Source: Plectosphaerella cucumerina (taxonomy: Eukaryota; Ascomycota; Sordariomycetes; Glomerellales; Plectosphaerellaceae). From it: a DNA stretch of 64,000 nucleotides. The notes beneath the pieces were generated by a model. The model saw only the letters and a program-made list of their open reading frames with translations, was not told where the DNA came from and did no database searches. The position numbers and the translations under genes are program-made. Where the stretch lies: the NCBI GenBank assembly GCA_020746995.1, contig JAGPXD010000004.1, forward strand, positions 5,022,001-5,086,000. Reading direction: 5' to 3'. Positions 22,347-33,589 of this stretch are shown here, piece after piece; position 1 is the stretch's first letter; each line of letters starts with the position of its first letter.

Positions 22347-22523
22347 GTCGTTGTCATTCGGTGCCGTTCGCGTCGCCGTTCGCGTGTTTCTCTTCGGTCT
22401 TTTGCGCTCTTCGGTCGTGTTTACGAGGTTCTCTGACCTTGATGGATTATCTCACCACCCGTCCCGATCGCCTTGTTGGAGGCGACGGAAAGGGGGGCGT
22501 CGGGTTCCACCATTAGCTCCGCC

Positions 22524-22925
22524 ATGGCGGCAGCTAACGCTCCTCCACACCCACTTTCAAATCGCGAACGAGTATGGTTGCTACTCTGTAGCCACTCCGA
22601 CTGCGGCTTCGCATTATCAACCAAGATCGCCCAGGTGAATGACCACCTCCGAAAACGCCACTCCATCTGCACTGGGAAGCGGCTAGAGATATCAAGGCTC
22701 CTCCGCGCCTTAAAGGGCCTTGAGGAACCGGTTTCCGTCAAGCCAAGGGAGAATCGAGTCGACCGCGACCCGTCCCTCCTGTGCCTCGATGGCTCCCTCT
22801 GCTGACAAATAACAAGCAGACTGCCACCCGGCGGAGAAGAAACAACGAAGACATGGGAGTAGTGTCTGCACGCTAGTATGCGTCCAGTCCTGGGTTCTCC
22901 AGGGAGCGCAGGCGGGTAATACGTC
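22524..22925 (+). pseudogene. OrsD-type fragment, dispersed copy 2
   Basis: From ATG 22524 a 93-residue reading (CSHSDCGFALSTKIAQVND, then HLRKRHSICTGKRLEISRLL) ends at TGA 22803-22805. It is clearly homologous to the start of the pseudogene at 14934, and similarity continues past the stop (the CACCCGGNxGAGAAG stretch and CAGTCCTGGGT) with an internal deletion of about 45 bp. Here the zinc-binding-like pattern is better preserved than in the long copy (HLRKRH instead of YLRKRY). The rest of the gene is absent. A small separate protein is possible but the homology past the stop favours a truncated gene. Confidence 0.6.
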
Positions 22926-24361
22926 CGCATGCGACACGTACTGTGGTGAAAACCCAAACTGAATGAGTGCTCTACTTGCGGAGTCAAAGTCTCTGCATTC
23001 GCGTGGAAGATGTTGGCAGCCTCGTGGGAAACCCAACATCGCTGAGCTCTTCCAAGCGCGCCCAAAGGCAATCGGTGAATGCTATGAGCTTTTGTCAAGC
23101 CTCTTTTCCAGTGTCGGACTCCGATCCACCTCCAAGAGCTTTGCGTCCGACATTTCGGATATGGTCATGAGTAAAAGGATGTTCTACAATGACCTCATGA
23201 AATACAGTACTGTAACGCTCCACAACTTGGCGACAAACGTTGTCAACAAAGGTGTTTATCGATAGCTGTATACTGTACATTAGATTAGTCTGTTGAATGG
23301 CACGCAAGGACAACTGGCCTAATAATGAGCATCTATAGGAACCAACGCCTCACTAAGCGTCACGGTGGCGATGCAACCAAGGGTGAGCGACAGCTGGAAC
23401 TTGGCAGGCCGCACACTGGGAGTTTCTTGATCCAAACTGTCATCCGTGTCAGGTTCTGATCCGGGTGCAAGCCCTCGCCGATGACCGGCCGAATTCCGCT
23501 GGCACGAGCAAGGCTTGCCGGATACGCCAGGGATTTGCCAATGTGGAGAGCTTGTTCAACGCCGTTCCGGTAAGTCCGTTGGTCCCTGACTCATGCTCCA
23601 TGGCTCCGACGCCGTGTGTCCGTACTCATGGCTCACGGGGACTTCCACCAATCGCAGAGTATATCAGCACACCTACCATGTGCACATCAACACGCAGAGG
23701 AGCCCGATATGCAGGAGTCGTACGAGTTGGGCATGTCTACCAAGGCACAATGGTAGCCAATGCATTTGCTGACTGACCTGCCTAAAGGTCTCCCCGCCCA
23801 CATGAGAGTCTGCATCGATCCAGCGCTGACACATCCTGCGTTCCGACAACACATGCCGCATTTCACTTTGTAAGTTTATTGGTGCCCGCAGCGGTGACTA
23901 GTGGAATCCACTAACAGCAGGTTCGCACCCAGAACGACATCATCCTAGACTTCAGCAGCAAAGCAAGAGATGCAGCTGCACCCAAATAGACCGAGGGTGC
24001 CCTGATTATCCAAATAACGGACTGCAAGAAGATAAGCACACACTAAGTGGAGCCAATGCCACATGGTTGTGGTTACGAACCAAGACTACAGGACCAAGAA
24101 TCCTTTCCCATGGTGTTGAGCAGTTAGGAAAAGGGTGCACGATCGCTGGTTGCACTGTATAAAGGTGAAGTATAAAATGGCGATCCCGCAGAGTCTGCGG
24201 CGTCAGTTGTTTCTCTCTCCTTGTCTCTAAAACGGATTCATCGAAAAAGAACCTCATCAGCTGGTCATCTAAGCTGCTCAACTTCGCCTAGGCTGGGCAT
24301 CATTAATCTATTCCCCTGGACCCTTCTCGACGTTGCAATCGGATCCTTGTCACTTCTCGGA
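22926..24361. other. Intergenic, 1.4 kb, no supported gene
   Basis: Short frames at 22963-23265 and 23465-23776 show no recognisable family and no supporting splice sites. The last 150 bases are the leader of the F-box-like gene. Confidence 0.35.
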
Positions 24362-25606
24362 ATGGCAACAAAGCTAGGACTTGCCGAAATCATCAATACA
24401 ATCCCTCCAATATTGGACTCTCTTCTTTCACACCTGACGATCGCCGACCTTCGACAATTACATGGAGTCTGCAAGGCCTTGTGGTGGCTCATTGACGAGG
24501 CAGCCCGTCGTGTCGACCACAAAATTGGCCGATTTATCAAAGAACGGAAGGTTTTTTTTCAGCAATTGAAAAAGAACCGTGGCTTCGTTTACGGGCCATT
24601 TGTGCTCGATTTACTGGATCTGACGCGCTGCCCAAGTGGCGTCTTGGATGTGTATGTGGAGAGCGGTCCACGTCTGTCGTCGTTTGGCCGATACTTGGAA
24701 GACGCCGAGCATTACGTCCTACTCAGAACAGATGCAACCGTGAGCGTTACTCTTGACCATACCAGAACCGTGCACTAACGTGATCATGATATCCAGGGGT
24801 GCTCCAGCTACGGCCACGACCCAGCTGGTCATCCACGCATCCGCCTGAGAACCTACGATGGTGCGCCGTGCCGAGCCATTCTGGGGTCTGCTTGCACTAC
24901 TGCGGACGTCAATTTCATGTCGTGGAACAAGATCTACTCAATTTTTCCGTCAGCAACCATTGATCACCACAAGTTCTACCCTCTGAAAATCTTCGACGAT
25001 AACCATGGGGCACACCTGAAAGAGATGAATCAACTGGGCTGGACAACGCGGGACTTGCGTCGGCCAGATGAAACCACCCAGCCAATCCGTGAGTCGGGCC
25101 CGCGAAGGGTCGGCGATAGTTTATCATTTGTCTTTCAGCTGGATGATGACACTACGGAACCCGGCGACGCAGAGAATGCCAGTTTCTATCGATCAATCGA
25201 GTACTCTCTGTTCGATGTCGTTGACATCGAGATTTCTCGATCTCGATACGACATAGGGACACCATACAACTTCGGATCATCGCTAGGTCTGCAAAGAATC
25301 CAAACTCGAATCGAAATAAACGAAGTCGCTTCACCTGCCTTACGGCTGCGGTATACTTGTGGCAGCGAGACGGCCAACAGATCCTGGTCTCTGTATATCA
25401 AATCAAGACTCGAACGGTGGGCCATCATAGAATTTCTCAAAATGGGACCCGAAGGACGGCCAACTCAGTTTAGAAATGCTGTCACCCCTCTTGGATCCGG
25501 TATAGCGGTACCTGATGGGTTTGAGGTGCCAACGGATTGGAACTACGCTGATGACCAGATTCCGATTTGGTACGATCTCTGGAAGGATTTGATTGCTTCA
25601 AAATAA
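24362..25606 (+). CDS. F-box-like protein of unknown target
   Basis: Two exons, 24362-24739 and 24797-25606, encode 395 residues. The 57-bp intron (GTGAGC...CACTAACG...CCAG) is phase 0 and joins LLRTDAT to GCSSYGHDP. The start at 24362 is the first ATG of the frame. Residues about 12-45 look like an F-box (TIPPILDSLLSHLTIADLR, then QLHGVCKALWWLI), which in such proteins binds Skp1 in SCF ubiquitin ligases. The remaining 340 residues have no repeats or motif I can name, and no membrane segment or signal peptide. Codon usage is more A/T-rich than in the 1-10 kb genes. It is unbroken although it lies among repeats. The F-box call is weak, since such motifs are short and variable. Confidence 0.65.
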
Positions 25607-25859
25607 ATGCCTAGAAACAAGGCTTCCTATGCTGTAATACAAATAGCGAATACGAAGTCATCTATGACCTGCGGTGCTCCGGTCACCCCGATGATGCCTT
25701 GAAGCAGGTATCCAGAATGGCAAATCGTCACCAACGACGCTACGGCAAGCGCCGACGTCTCCCTGCACGTACCTAAGGCTAAAATGAGCTGTCTTCATGA
25801 CTCTCGTGTAATAAGGCACCTCGAAATCATGCCACCTTGCTTTCTGCCCCGAAAGGCCC

Positions 25860-26240
25860 CTAGTGTCGCAATTGTCGTCCGTATTAGACCATTTATGGGC
25901 GCTGCGTCCGCTAACATGCCTGCGATTCTGGCCCGTGCGCGGAGCCCGTATCGTAGTAGGAGCGCAATTTCGTGTCAGATTATCGCAGCCTAGACCCGAC
26001 GCGACATCTTGTATCAGGACTGTACGTGACCACGATATTATCACACGGAAACTAACCGTTGGTCAATCCAGCCATATCAAGGGGAACCATTGGCTTTTGA
26101 ACGCAAAGATGGCGTAACGTTTTAAGCAATTCAACCGCGGCCGGGCTCGAATCACTCATGACCATCACCTTGGCAGATGCAGAATCGAGAGAGGCGGTCG
26201 CGACCCGTCCATCCAGTGCCTCGACAGCTTTCTCTGCCGC
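25860..26240 (+). repeat. Dispersed copy 3 of the OrsD/helicase-like element
   Basis: It begins with a TTGTCGTCCGTATTAGACC stretch as at 14178, carries the GACCCGACGCGACAT variant of the duplicated unit near 25998, and ends with a piece matching the coding sequence around 15165-15215 (GGTCGCGACCCGTCCATCCA). Large internal parts are deleted. No reading frame survives. Confidence 0.6.
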
Positions 26241-27287
26241 CCACTGCTGACGACGTCGACGGTGTGGCTCCAGTATCTATCTTGGAGCCAAAGTCTTTGA
26301 ATCCGACCTGGAATGTAGACGATGGGCAATATTGTGTCAAAGATGCCCAGACCCAACTCGTTAAGAGGCGGGTCTGCCTCATGCGGTGTCGACGGTGGAA
26401 AAGAAATGCCTGTAAATGATGTGCCGCCATCGAATGCACAGAGACTCTGCGTGACAGACTCTCTGACAATACGATAGCAAAGAAGGAGAACACAGGGTTG
26501 GTTGACTGCTTGTCTGCGATGGGCTGTTCGAAAAAAGTCAAGGATTGACCCCCAGCCATCTGCTGTTCAGTGCCCCGAAGTTCCCTCTCGCAATGATAAG
26601 TACCAGTCTGGGAATAAATACCAGGGCTGGCGTCATCAGAACATGATTGCCCGGCCTATCGTCTGCTGTCTCGTCTCAGAACAATGCCCCTGAGAAGGCT
26701 AGAATGAACTGCAACTTACATGGGTCGTACAGTACTGTAGTCTCGAAGAACTGCCATCTTGAAGAGACTTGCTAAGACTTATCCAGCGTGTTAGCGTTGC
26801 TGCCCCCATCGCGCGGCTTATACGTGACCGAGCTTCGCTCCGCGTCCATGAAGCATTCGGCTGTCGGTATCTCCAATTATGTCACTTAGAGCTTCCAGCT
26901 TCTTCCTCGTCTCCGTCGGCGCCCAGACTGTATCCGGTCAGCAATAAATCGACGAAGGGGATTGCGTACTTAACACGTCTGATGCTCCCGAACACCCCCC
27001 TCTCCCCCGCCCCAGATGATTGCGGGTGGACACCTCGAGCCAATCTCCGAACGGCTCATATACTGAAACGGACAGGCGAAGCTCTGTAGTGAACGTTTCG
27101 AGCAGAGGCAATCAGACTACTTCTTTGACCTCTTCCGTTTGGGTTGCTCCTTTGATGGTGGGGCCAGACATGGTAGTCATGACTTTGTATCGATGGACGG
27201 TGTAGCCCAACTGCGGTGCATCAAGCAAGCTCGTAAGGCTGACTCGAAACACTGAAACGGTTGTTCAGCTCATGAGGAATATGCTGT
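26241..27287. other. Intergenic, 1 kb, no supported gene
   Basis: Overlapping short frames on both strands, none recognisable. The right end is the 3' flank of the convergent HET gene. Confidence 0.35.
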
Positions 27288-29141
27288 CTATTCAAGCGTG
27301 ATGTCTTGTGAAACGGCAAAAGACAACCCCACTGTCTCACCCATCATGATTCCGTCAATGATACATTCGCCGACCAGAACATACCGGCCGTCTACCGCTG
27401 GACGAATAGCGTACGGAAGCTCCATACCATCAAAGACGCATATCAAGTCTCCCTCACTGGCGATCAATAGTAGCCAACCTATTCTTCCCTTATCTGTACT
27501 TCCAAACCGTCGCTGCAATTTTTCCATTTGCATGCTTTCCAGAAGACGGCTGGATTCGAGGCTATAACTTTTCGTAACGGAGTGTAACCAGCTGCCGTAG
27601 TCGATTTCGTACGCCATGGCTTGATAGAGACTCACTTGTTCGGGGAATTCGATTCTAGCCGCAGACAGACTCTTATGCACCTCGTTGTTAACGACGATAT
27701 CGTCCAATAGTACGTTTCGAAAGACTTCCTCCTCGTTGATCGACCCTGTGTGCTTGATAATAGTCAAACACTCTTGAATCCATTCAAACTTTTGCCGCAT
27801 CATCCGCTGAATATTTTCACGGGAAGAATTGACGTTCCCGCTCTTCATATTGTCAAGGATACTAACGTCAGCAAGCCTTTGGTTGTCCGACCCAACACGT
27901 TGAAGTCTGTCCACAATCCGGCCCCGAATAACCGGTATGTTTCCATCGATTCCGGCACGCGCTTGCAGCACCGTGTCCCCGGAAGCGTCGTAGTCTCTCT
28001 CTTGTTGAACCGAGAACTGAGTGGCCAAACAGCTCCCGTACCCGTCTGCTGCCAAGTTTTTGATGTTGGGCACCCAAGAACGCACCCGGCGCGTCAGGGG
28101 TGTTCGAGAGGCGAGGGACCAAAGTAATTTCAGGCTGACGCTGTCGGAGAGACAACAATACGCCAGCTCTCTATAGACTTTCTCCGTTGGGCTTCGGTAG
28201 TCGACGAGATCGAAGCGATCTGCGTCGGATGAAATCCCCATGACCGAGAAGACGTGATCGCGGGGGTCGGTACATCTGAACTCTAGCGTCCTCGCTACGA
28301 GAAACATCAAAAGTTGGGTATCTTGCGCCGCAATCCGCGTGAGAAGCGTAGCTCTCAATATACCTATCCCCAGTGATCTCGCACCCGCTTCCAGAGGCCG
28401 TGGGCATTGTAGCATAAAAGCATCCTTCGCGCTTGGACACCAATGGAGGAAGTTGATCCAATGAGCCAAGACCGCCCAGGAGAGTCTTGGTTTGCCAGCC
28501 ATCATCAGTGGCTTTTGCGACTTCACCAGCTCTTGGATAATCCACTTCCGTGTGAACCACGGGCGATTGAGCAGAGCCCAGATATGCCGAAATGCAGTTG
28601 TGCGGTGTTTGCCGAATGCGACTTGCGATATTTCCTCGAACCGAGCCCTGGCGATGAACTCTGTGCCGTCCTCGCATGCGGACATGTCGAACCCGAGCGA
28701 GTCAGTGACGGTGTTGAACCTGCGCAGCCAGCCAAAGGCCATCTTGATTTCATCTGCTTCGTGTCCAAGCCAGATGACTGTAAGGCACGCTGCAGCGTAG
28801 ATGTCGCCCATCATCTTGACCTGTTGGCTGCGCTCGACAGTGTCCTCCTGGTTGATGCAGATGCCATCTGCCCACAAAAATGTGTCATGGCCTGGCTGTC
28901 GAAGGTCTTGCAAGGCGTTTTGCAGGTTTGTACCGATCTCGACTCTGAGGCCCGTGAAGTGAATCGCTTTACGAGGCTGTGAATCGCCCCAAACGTAGGA
29001 CAACGCGGCAAACCGTGGCGTTTCGCTGAGTGTGGTTGTCACCAGATCACCGGATAACGCGTGCCCTTCTGCGCCGGCATGGAGCCTTAGGAGGCGAATT
29101 TGGCCAACCAAGGCGAGTGAAGAGTACTGGTATTTTTCCAT
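27288..29141 (-). CDS. HET-domain protein (heterokaryon-incompatibility type), intact
   Basis: A single uninterrupted frame of 617 residues from ATG 29141. The HET domain lies at about residues 40-190: YQYSSLALVGQIRLLRL at the N-terminus leads to PRFAALSYVWGD, LWADGICINQED with ERSQQVKMMGDIYA, VIWLG, and later WFTRKWIIQELV. These are the three classic HET blocks. The C-terminus ends with DGRYVLVGECIIDGIMMGE, the usual closing motif of these proteins, so the gene is full length. HET-domain proteins trigger cell death when incompatible partners fuse and are linked to fungal NLR-type recognition. No other domain was seen. It has no intron. It stands in a region where most neighbours are pseudogenes, so its intactness suggests either selection or recent arrival. 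Confidence 0.93.
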   Translation of the reverse strand: MEKYQYSSLALVGQIRLLRLHAGAEGHALSGDLVTTTLSETPRFAALSYVWGDSQPRKAIHFTGLRVEIGTNLQNALQDLRQPGHDTFLWADGICINQEDTVERSQQVKMMGDIYAAACLTVIWLGHEADEIKMAFGWLRRFNTVTDSLGFDMSACEDGTEFIARARFEEISQVAFGKHRTTAFRHIWALLNRPWFTRKWIIQELVKSQKPLMMAGKPRLSWAVLAHWINFLHWCPSAKDAFMLQCPRPLEAGARSLGIGILRATLLTRIAAQDTQLLMFLVARTLEFRCTDPRDHVFSVMGISSDADRFDLVDYRSPTEKVYRELAYCCLSDSVSLKLLWSLASRTPLTRRVRSWVPNIKNLAADGYGSCLATQFSVQQERDYDASGDTVLQARAGIDGNIPVIRGRIVDRLQRVGSDNQRLADVSILDNMKSGNVNSSRENIQRMMRQKFEWIQECLTIIKHTGSINEEEVFRNVLLDDIVVNNEVHKSLSAARIEFPEQVSLYQAMAYEIDYGSWLHSVTKSYSLESSRLLESMQMEKLQRRFGSTDKGRIGWLLLIASEGDLICVFDGMELPYAIRPAVDGRYVLVGECIIDGIMMGETVGLSFAVSQDITLE

Positions 29142-29344
29142 GATATCTCGGCCGTGAATATCCGATTTTCTTACACAATGTAAGAGAGAAGAGGGACGAC
29201 GCGGTTGGAGTTGAGACTGCTATCTTGTGCCCAGAAGCGGGGTTTGACCGACAATCGACGCGCCCAGGTGCTATTCTTAGACGCCCCCACTTCGACGAAA
29301 TGCCAAGGCATTCGACCAGGTGTCTCCATATTTCCAGCCTTTGC

Positions 29345-30262
29345 TCTTCAAGCTGGGCGCTGCGGCCGCCAGTATAGACGCGATGGGGGCAGGAAGGGGA
29401 TGAGGGGGCAACTCCGACTGGAGGTCAAAGGACTGCGACAAGAGGTGATGGATCAGAGAGATATCATTGAAGGACAGAAAGATATGGTCCGCGAACTGGG
29501 CCGACAGCTGAAAGATACGAAGGAGCAGATGGGCGAGGAGCTAAAGCAGAGCCGCGAACAACTCGAAGCCATCGCGACGTACGTCACGGAGCCCCGACCC
29601 AGTGCAAGCGCTGTCCGCGTCGCAAGCCGACACCGCTATATCGAACCCAGCCTAACGCATAAGAGCGCCGAGCGTCACCGAAATACTCTATTATATAATC
29701 GACACGTCGAGAACCGAGGATGAGCGAGCGGACGAGATCACACCGGGCGCTATCCGCACTTTGGTGGAGGGCGAGGTCAGGACAGAGCAAGACCGACCCA
29801 GCTGGCGATACCTTGCCGTGATTAAGGACCCAAAGAAGCCCCGAATCAGGATTACGTACAGAAATAAGGAAGAATATAAGACGATTAAACAGCTAGTTAA
29901 AGGTAAGCTCCCCGGAGGAACCCGAATACTACGAGACAATCTCCACCCTATTAAGGTCGACCACGTAAACCGCACGGCGGTGCTAGACGAGACACATAAT
30001 ATCCGCGACGGGGCGGCCGAGGCGATTAGCAGAGAGAACGATATCTAAATTACGAAGATATAGTAGGCTGGCTCAGCGACAGACAACCTATAAGGCCTAT
30101 GGGTCTATAGTGATCTACCTCACCAGCTTGTCCGACGCGCGACGACTCCTCACGGACGGGTACGCGTATACGGGGGGCGAGTCCGGAAAGACGGCGGTCT
30201 TTGAGCATCGAGACCGCCCCGAACAGTGCTACAACTGCCAGCGGATAGGGGACGGTCAATAT
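29345..30262 (+). mobile_element. Tad-like LINE remnant, copy B (ORF1 part)
   Basis: The + strand reads as ORF1 of the same LINE as copy A: a coiled coil (LRLEVKGLRQEVMDQRDIIE, then RELGRQLKDTKEQMGEELK), IKDPKKPRIRITYRNKEEY, LPGGTRILRDNLHPIKVDH, a zinc-knuckle start CYNCQRIGDG near 30230, and a preceding DARRLLTDGYAYTGGESGK. TAA and TAG stops break it (for example near 30045 and 30062). It ends abruptly within the first knuckle at about 30262, where the end of an unrelated minus-strand gene begins, so either the LINE is truncated or the two were joined by rearrangement. Confidence 0.7.
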
Positions 30263-30763
30263 CGCGGCACGTCGCTGTTTGCTCAGTCGCCGGCATCTTT
30301 CGACGCTCCTCAACTGCTCTCGATAACAGCTCGACGGATGCAGAACAGGGGACCTTTTGCGCAAGCTTTCGCAGCTGTGAATAAAACGTGCGCGACCTCG
30401 AATGGCGTGGCAGTCTTTCTTCGAGCTGCTCCGGAGTGATTCTCCACAGCTGGCACAGGTCCACACGGACGTTGGTAGTTCTGGGCTCAAGACTCTCGTC
30501 GCCCGGTAGCTGTTGCTGCGCAAGGACTCCCTAAATCCTTGTAGGAGCATTCGGTCGATGGACAGACTGTTCGGATCTTCGAGTGCGTTGTCGTTAAAGG
30601 CACGTTCCAGGCGATAAAACGAGTCTAATATCGAATGAGAACTGGTGCTGAGCCCTCTGAAGAACTCTTTGAGATACGTTTGAAGGGTTTCGGGGAGTCC
30701 TTGGAGTACTGAGCTGTCGACCGAGTCGAGGAGAAGTGATCCGGACTGTGTTTCTGCCGGCAT
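30262..30763 (-). pseudogene. Unidentified gene, 3' end replaced by LINE sequence
   Basis: From ATG 30763 the minus strand encodes GSLLLDSVDSSVLQGLPETL with LQTYLKEFFRGLS and FYRLERAFNDNALEDP, a helical soluble protein. Near residue 100 the coding sense appears to move to another frame (VRVDLCQLWRITPEQLEERL, then PRHSRSRTFYSQLRKLAQ), which could be an intron or an indel. Both parts look like real coding sequence, but the family is not recognised. The downstream reading runs directly into LINE copy B in antisense, so the natural C-terminus is lost. Left as a truncated gene of unknown function. Confidence 0.4.
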
Positions 30764-30985
30764 GTTGTGTGTGTCGTGGGGGGTGGTGAGCTCGGGATCA
30801 GGTGCGGTCACAGATACCCGCCGGAGTACATGGGGAGAGAAAGAGTCAAAAATCAATCAGGCAAGTGATCTTGAACAGGCAGGCGCACAACCTGAAATCC
30901 GGCCAGGGCCATGACGGGAACGGCCAGGTCGGGAAAGACCTAGCTGAATGGATCTGGGAGGGAAACAGCGAGGGGGAGACCGCGC

Positions 30986-31462
30986 CTAAGTCCGGAAGTG
31001 CTGGAAAGATCGATACAAAGGTCGTCGACTCGAAACTGTGGCGCGGTGGCAGGCGTAGAAGCCGTGGCATGCTTCCCCTTTGAGGCGGAACCAACATTTG
31101 TTGTTGGGGCTCGGGAGCTTGATTTCCTTCGGAACCATCCCTCGAACCCTCGGACGAGACCCCAAAGGTTCGTACTCGTCGCCAGACGACGAAGGCCAAC
31201 TCCCATCGCTGACCCTGTTTCGTCCAGGCCCGACACCAACTCTGTCGCAGTCATCCCATCTCGAAACCGAACGCCGATAGCCCCCCTCCACAAAAAAACC
31301 ACGATGTGAACCCATCGGGCCTCGACAGCCCCGAGTTGTATACGATCGCCTCGGCGCTGCCCTACCGGTCGAAAGGGCCGCCGCAACGGCTCTTCTCGTC
31401 GATGAAACTTTGGAGGGATCAGTCTTGTTGACAATCGTGCCCGGTCTGGGAACACCTCTCAT
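30986..31462 (-). CDS. Hypothetical 158-residue reading frame
   Basis: An ATG-started minus-strand frame with a basic, Ser/Arg-rich first half and a second half including KEIKLPSPNNKCWFRLKGEA and CHGFYACHRATV. The Cys pairs are suggestive but match no family I know. No intron or neighbouring evidence supports expression, and the opposite strand also has a frame. It may be a fragment of a longer broken gene. Confidence 0.22.
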   Translation of the reverse strand: MRGVPRPGTIVNKTDPSKVSSTRRAVAAALSTGRAAPRRSYTTRGCRGPMGSHRGFFVEGGYRRSVSRWDDCDRVGVGPGRNRVSDGSWPSSSGDEYEPLGSRPRVRGMVPKEIKLPSPNNKCWFRLKGEACHGFYACHRATVSSRRPLYRSFQHFRT

Positions 31463-31479
31463 CGATGCGATCTATGCCG

Positions 31480-32002
31480 GTCGAACATGGCTAGACTCAT
31501 CGAGTTGTCCCGACGGGACCGGCAATAGAGATGTTGAAGGAATCCTTTCCCGAGGGAGAAAGCTGGCGTCTCGAGCCAGAAGATTGTCGCGCCATCGGAT
31601 ACATCGAAGAGTATTTGTACGTTAGCGAAGACAGGCACGGTCTCTACTTCGCAGTCATGGCGGACAGGAACATGAAGTCGGATTGTATCACGGGCACCAA
31701 CTTCTTGCTCGGCGACAATGCCGGCATGCCGTACCATGGAGACTGGATCTTCGGGAGTTTTGATTTCGAGAAAGCGCGAGTTGTCCTGCCTCTCGTACAA
31801 CATACTTGTGGACAAGGATACGCTAAAAGTCAAAGCTATCATTGATTGGGAGTATGCTGGGTTTTATCCGCCGTTCTTCGAAAGAGAGGTCTATACGCGC
31901 CATGGACCACGAGCTCAGACAAAGAACGACTTCGGTCTAGTGGCGAAGATGCTGGAATTCTTACAACTGCACGAGTTGGACGAATCACTCGATGGGAACT
32001 AA
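31480..32002 (+). pseudogene. Phosphotransferase (APH-fold) remnant
   Basis: The end of the reading matches the closing part of fungal APH-family small-molecule kinases: VDKDTLKVKAIIDWEYAGFY, then PPFFEREVYTRHGP and a short tail to the TAA at about 32000. The D of IIDWEYAG is the family's metal-binding residue. Upstream pieces are in another frame (EEYLYVSEDRHGLYFAVMAD, then LLGDNAGMPYHGDWIF) and the catalytic HGD...N loop is not intact: the reading jumps frame just before NILVDKD. At least one frameshift separates the halves and no complete N-lobe is seen. Non-functional. Confidence 0.55.
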
Positions 32003-32218
32003 AGACAACCCTACTATGTCCATTAAGCTCCGTATGAAGCCAACGTCGGCCAACTTTTGGCATACGCCTTCTCCATCGATGGCCATCCGTATCAGGTCAG
32101 CTCAAGTCTGTACGCCGGTGATGCGTAGTCCCATGTATCGAAGCCCGCTGACGTCAGGACCTGATACGTAGTGTCATGGCAAGGACATCGATTACTTGGA
32201 ATGTGCTGTACATAATTA

Positions 32219-33420
32219 CTATGTTTGTTCGGTGAGCCCGTAGGTATGAAAGGACACACTAGGGCCGTTTAGAACACGACAAGATAGACTATGTTCCTCC
32301 GCTCTAATGTCATAGTCGTCCCTGGGCTGTATGAGCGGCGCCGAACTTAATTTGCCCAAAGCTATCACCGGCATGTCCCTCTTGATGTTTCCTGCCCTTA
32401 GTATTTCACAATTCTTAGCTTGTAGGACTTGGTAAGCATTCTGGACTGTTTCTAAGACTGTTTCATCGGCCAGAAACCAAGTAATATACGTTGGTAGGCC
32501 GTGGGCACTGCGGCCATGCTCAATAGATAACGCCTCCGCCAGGTCATTATCCCTACAGACAATGCGTAATGGACCATTTTGTGAGAACTGAGGAGGTAAT
32601 GGTAGGTGGAAAGGCCCTTCTACCGTCTCCCCGGTATCAATATCGTCGGTGGTGTCTAAGTTTCGGACAAACCTAGCTATATGCTTTCCGTCGAGTTGAA
32701 AGTACCAGAGGGGTCTTACCCATCCCCCTGAAATGCGATATAAATCAGCATTATCGTATGCACTTCGAGTCTCTAGTAGCTCCACGTCAATCCATTTGAT
32801 GGCTCTATATTCTGGCTTGTTGAACCGAACGAAAGCGGGCAACAGGATGCGGTTCCGAAATAACGCTACCGCAACTACGGCAATAGACACCACCGTCATT
32901 ACCACAGGCAATTTTGCGGGGAACACGTGGAAGGCGAGTGAGACTAGGAAGATACTTCCCCCTATTGCGTGGAATCTTCTCCATGTGAGTGCGGCGTAGT
33001 AGGACTCGGAAGGTGTCCCACAAATGATGCGTATGGGTGGAAAGGCTTGTAGTGCATTACGAGGAATAGTAACAGTAACGACTAAGTGGATAGTAGTAAT
33101 AGTAATCTAGGTTCAGTATCAGTAGTCTTGAACTGAAAGACGATTTAAGTTCTTACAAAAATAATTATCACAATTTGATTAAGATCTACTTGAAGTTAAT
33201 AGATTTTACTGAATTATTATAGTGAATATACTTTTTGACGATGTCAGGACTAGCCGGAAAAGGGCGAAGGAACCGTGGAAGCCTATCTCAATGACTGCAA
33301 GCCATGATAGGAGTACGTGAACCCATAGTAACTGTCCTTTACATAAGGACGTGAGTCGCGTTATGCATGATTCGGGTATTGCGAAGAAGCACTGCATTAG
33401 GATATTAATCATTGCCAGGG
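32219..33420 (-). pseudogene. Membrane protein relic, possibly ferric-reductase-like (FRE)
   Basis: The best part is 32985-32219 on the minus strand. It begins WRRFHAIGGSIFLVSLAFHV and KLPVVMTVVSIAVVAVALF, two probable membrane helices with His residues placed like the haem-binding helix end of FRE proteins. A soluble part follows with DLYRISGGWVRPLWYFQ and ETVEGPFHLPLP, the latter like the EGP(Y/F)G strand. No ATG precedes this frame close by. Further upstream (33410-33206) another hydrophobic piece, QLLWVHVLLSWLAVIEIGFH, could be an earlier helix; the DNA between is TA-rich and full of stops. FAD and NADPH motifs are not clearly present. The FRE assignment is tentative; what is certain is a hydrophobic N-terminal half and a soluble tail. 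Confidence 0.35.
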
Positions 33421-33589
33421 TCCCGGTTCTCTGTATAAGGGATAACTTAGCGAGATACCTGTTTCAACTTCAATAGTGATAGCCTTAAAACATCATCGTC
33501 GCCAGTTTCAGCAGCAGAACCAAGATGCCGGCTATTATGGCATATCCCAGCGTAAACACTAAAAAGAAGAAAAGCTCTAGTAGTCGCTT

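Noticed and set aside
22242..22436. Gly-Arg-Ser-Val repeat protein
   Set aside because: Translation of the GGTC microsatellite only.
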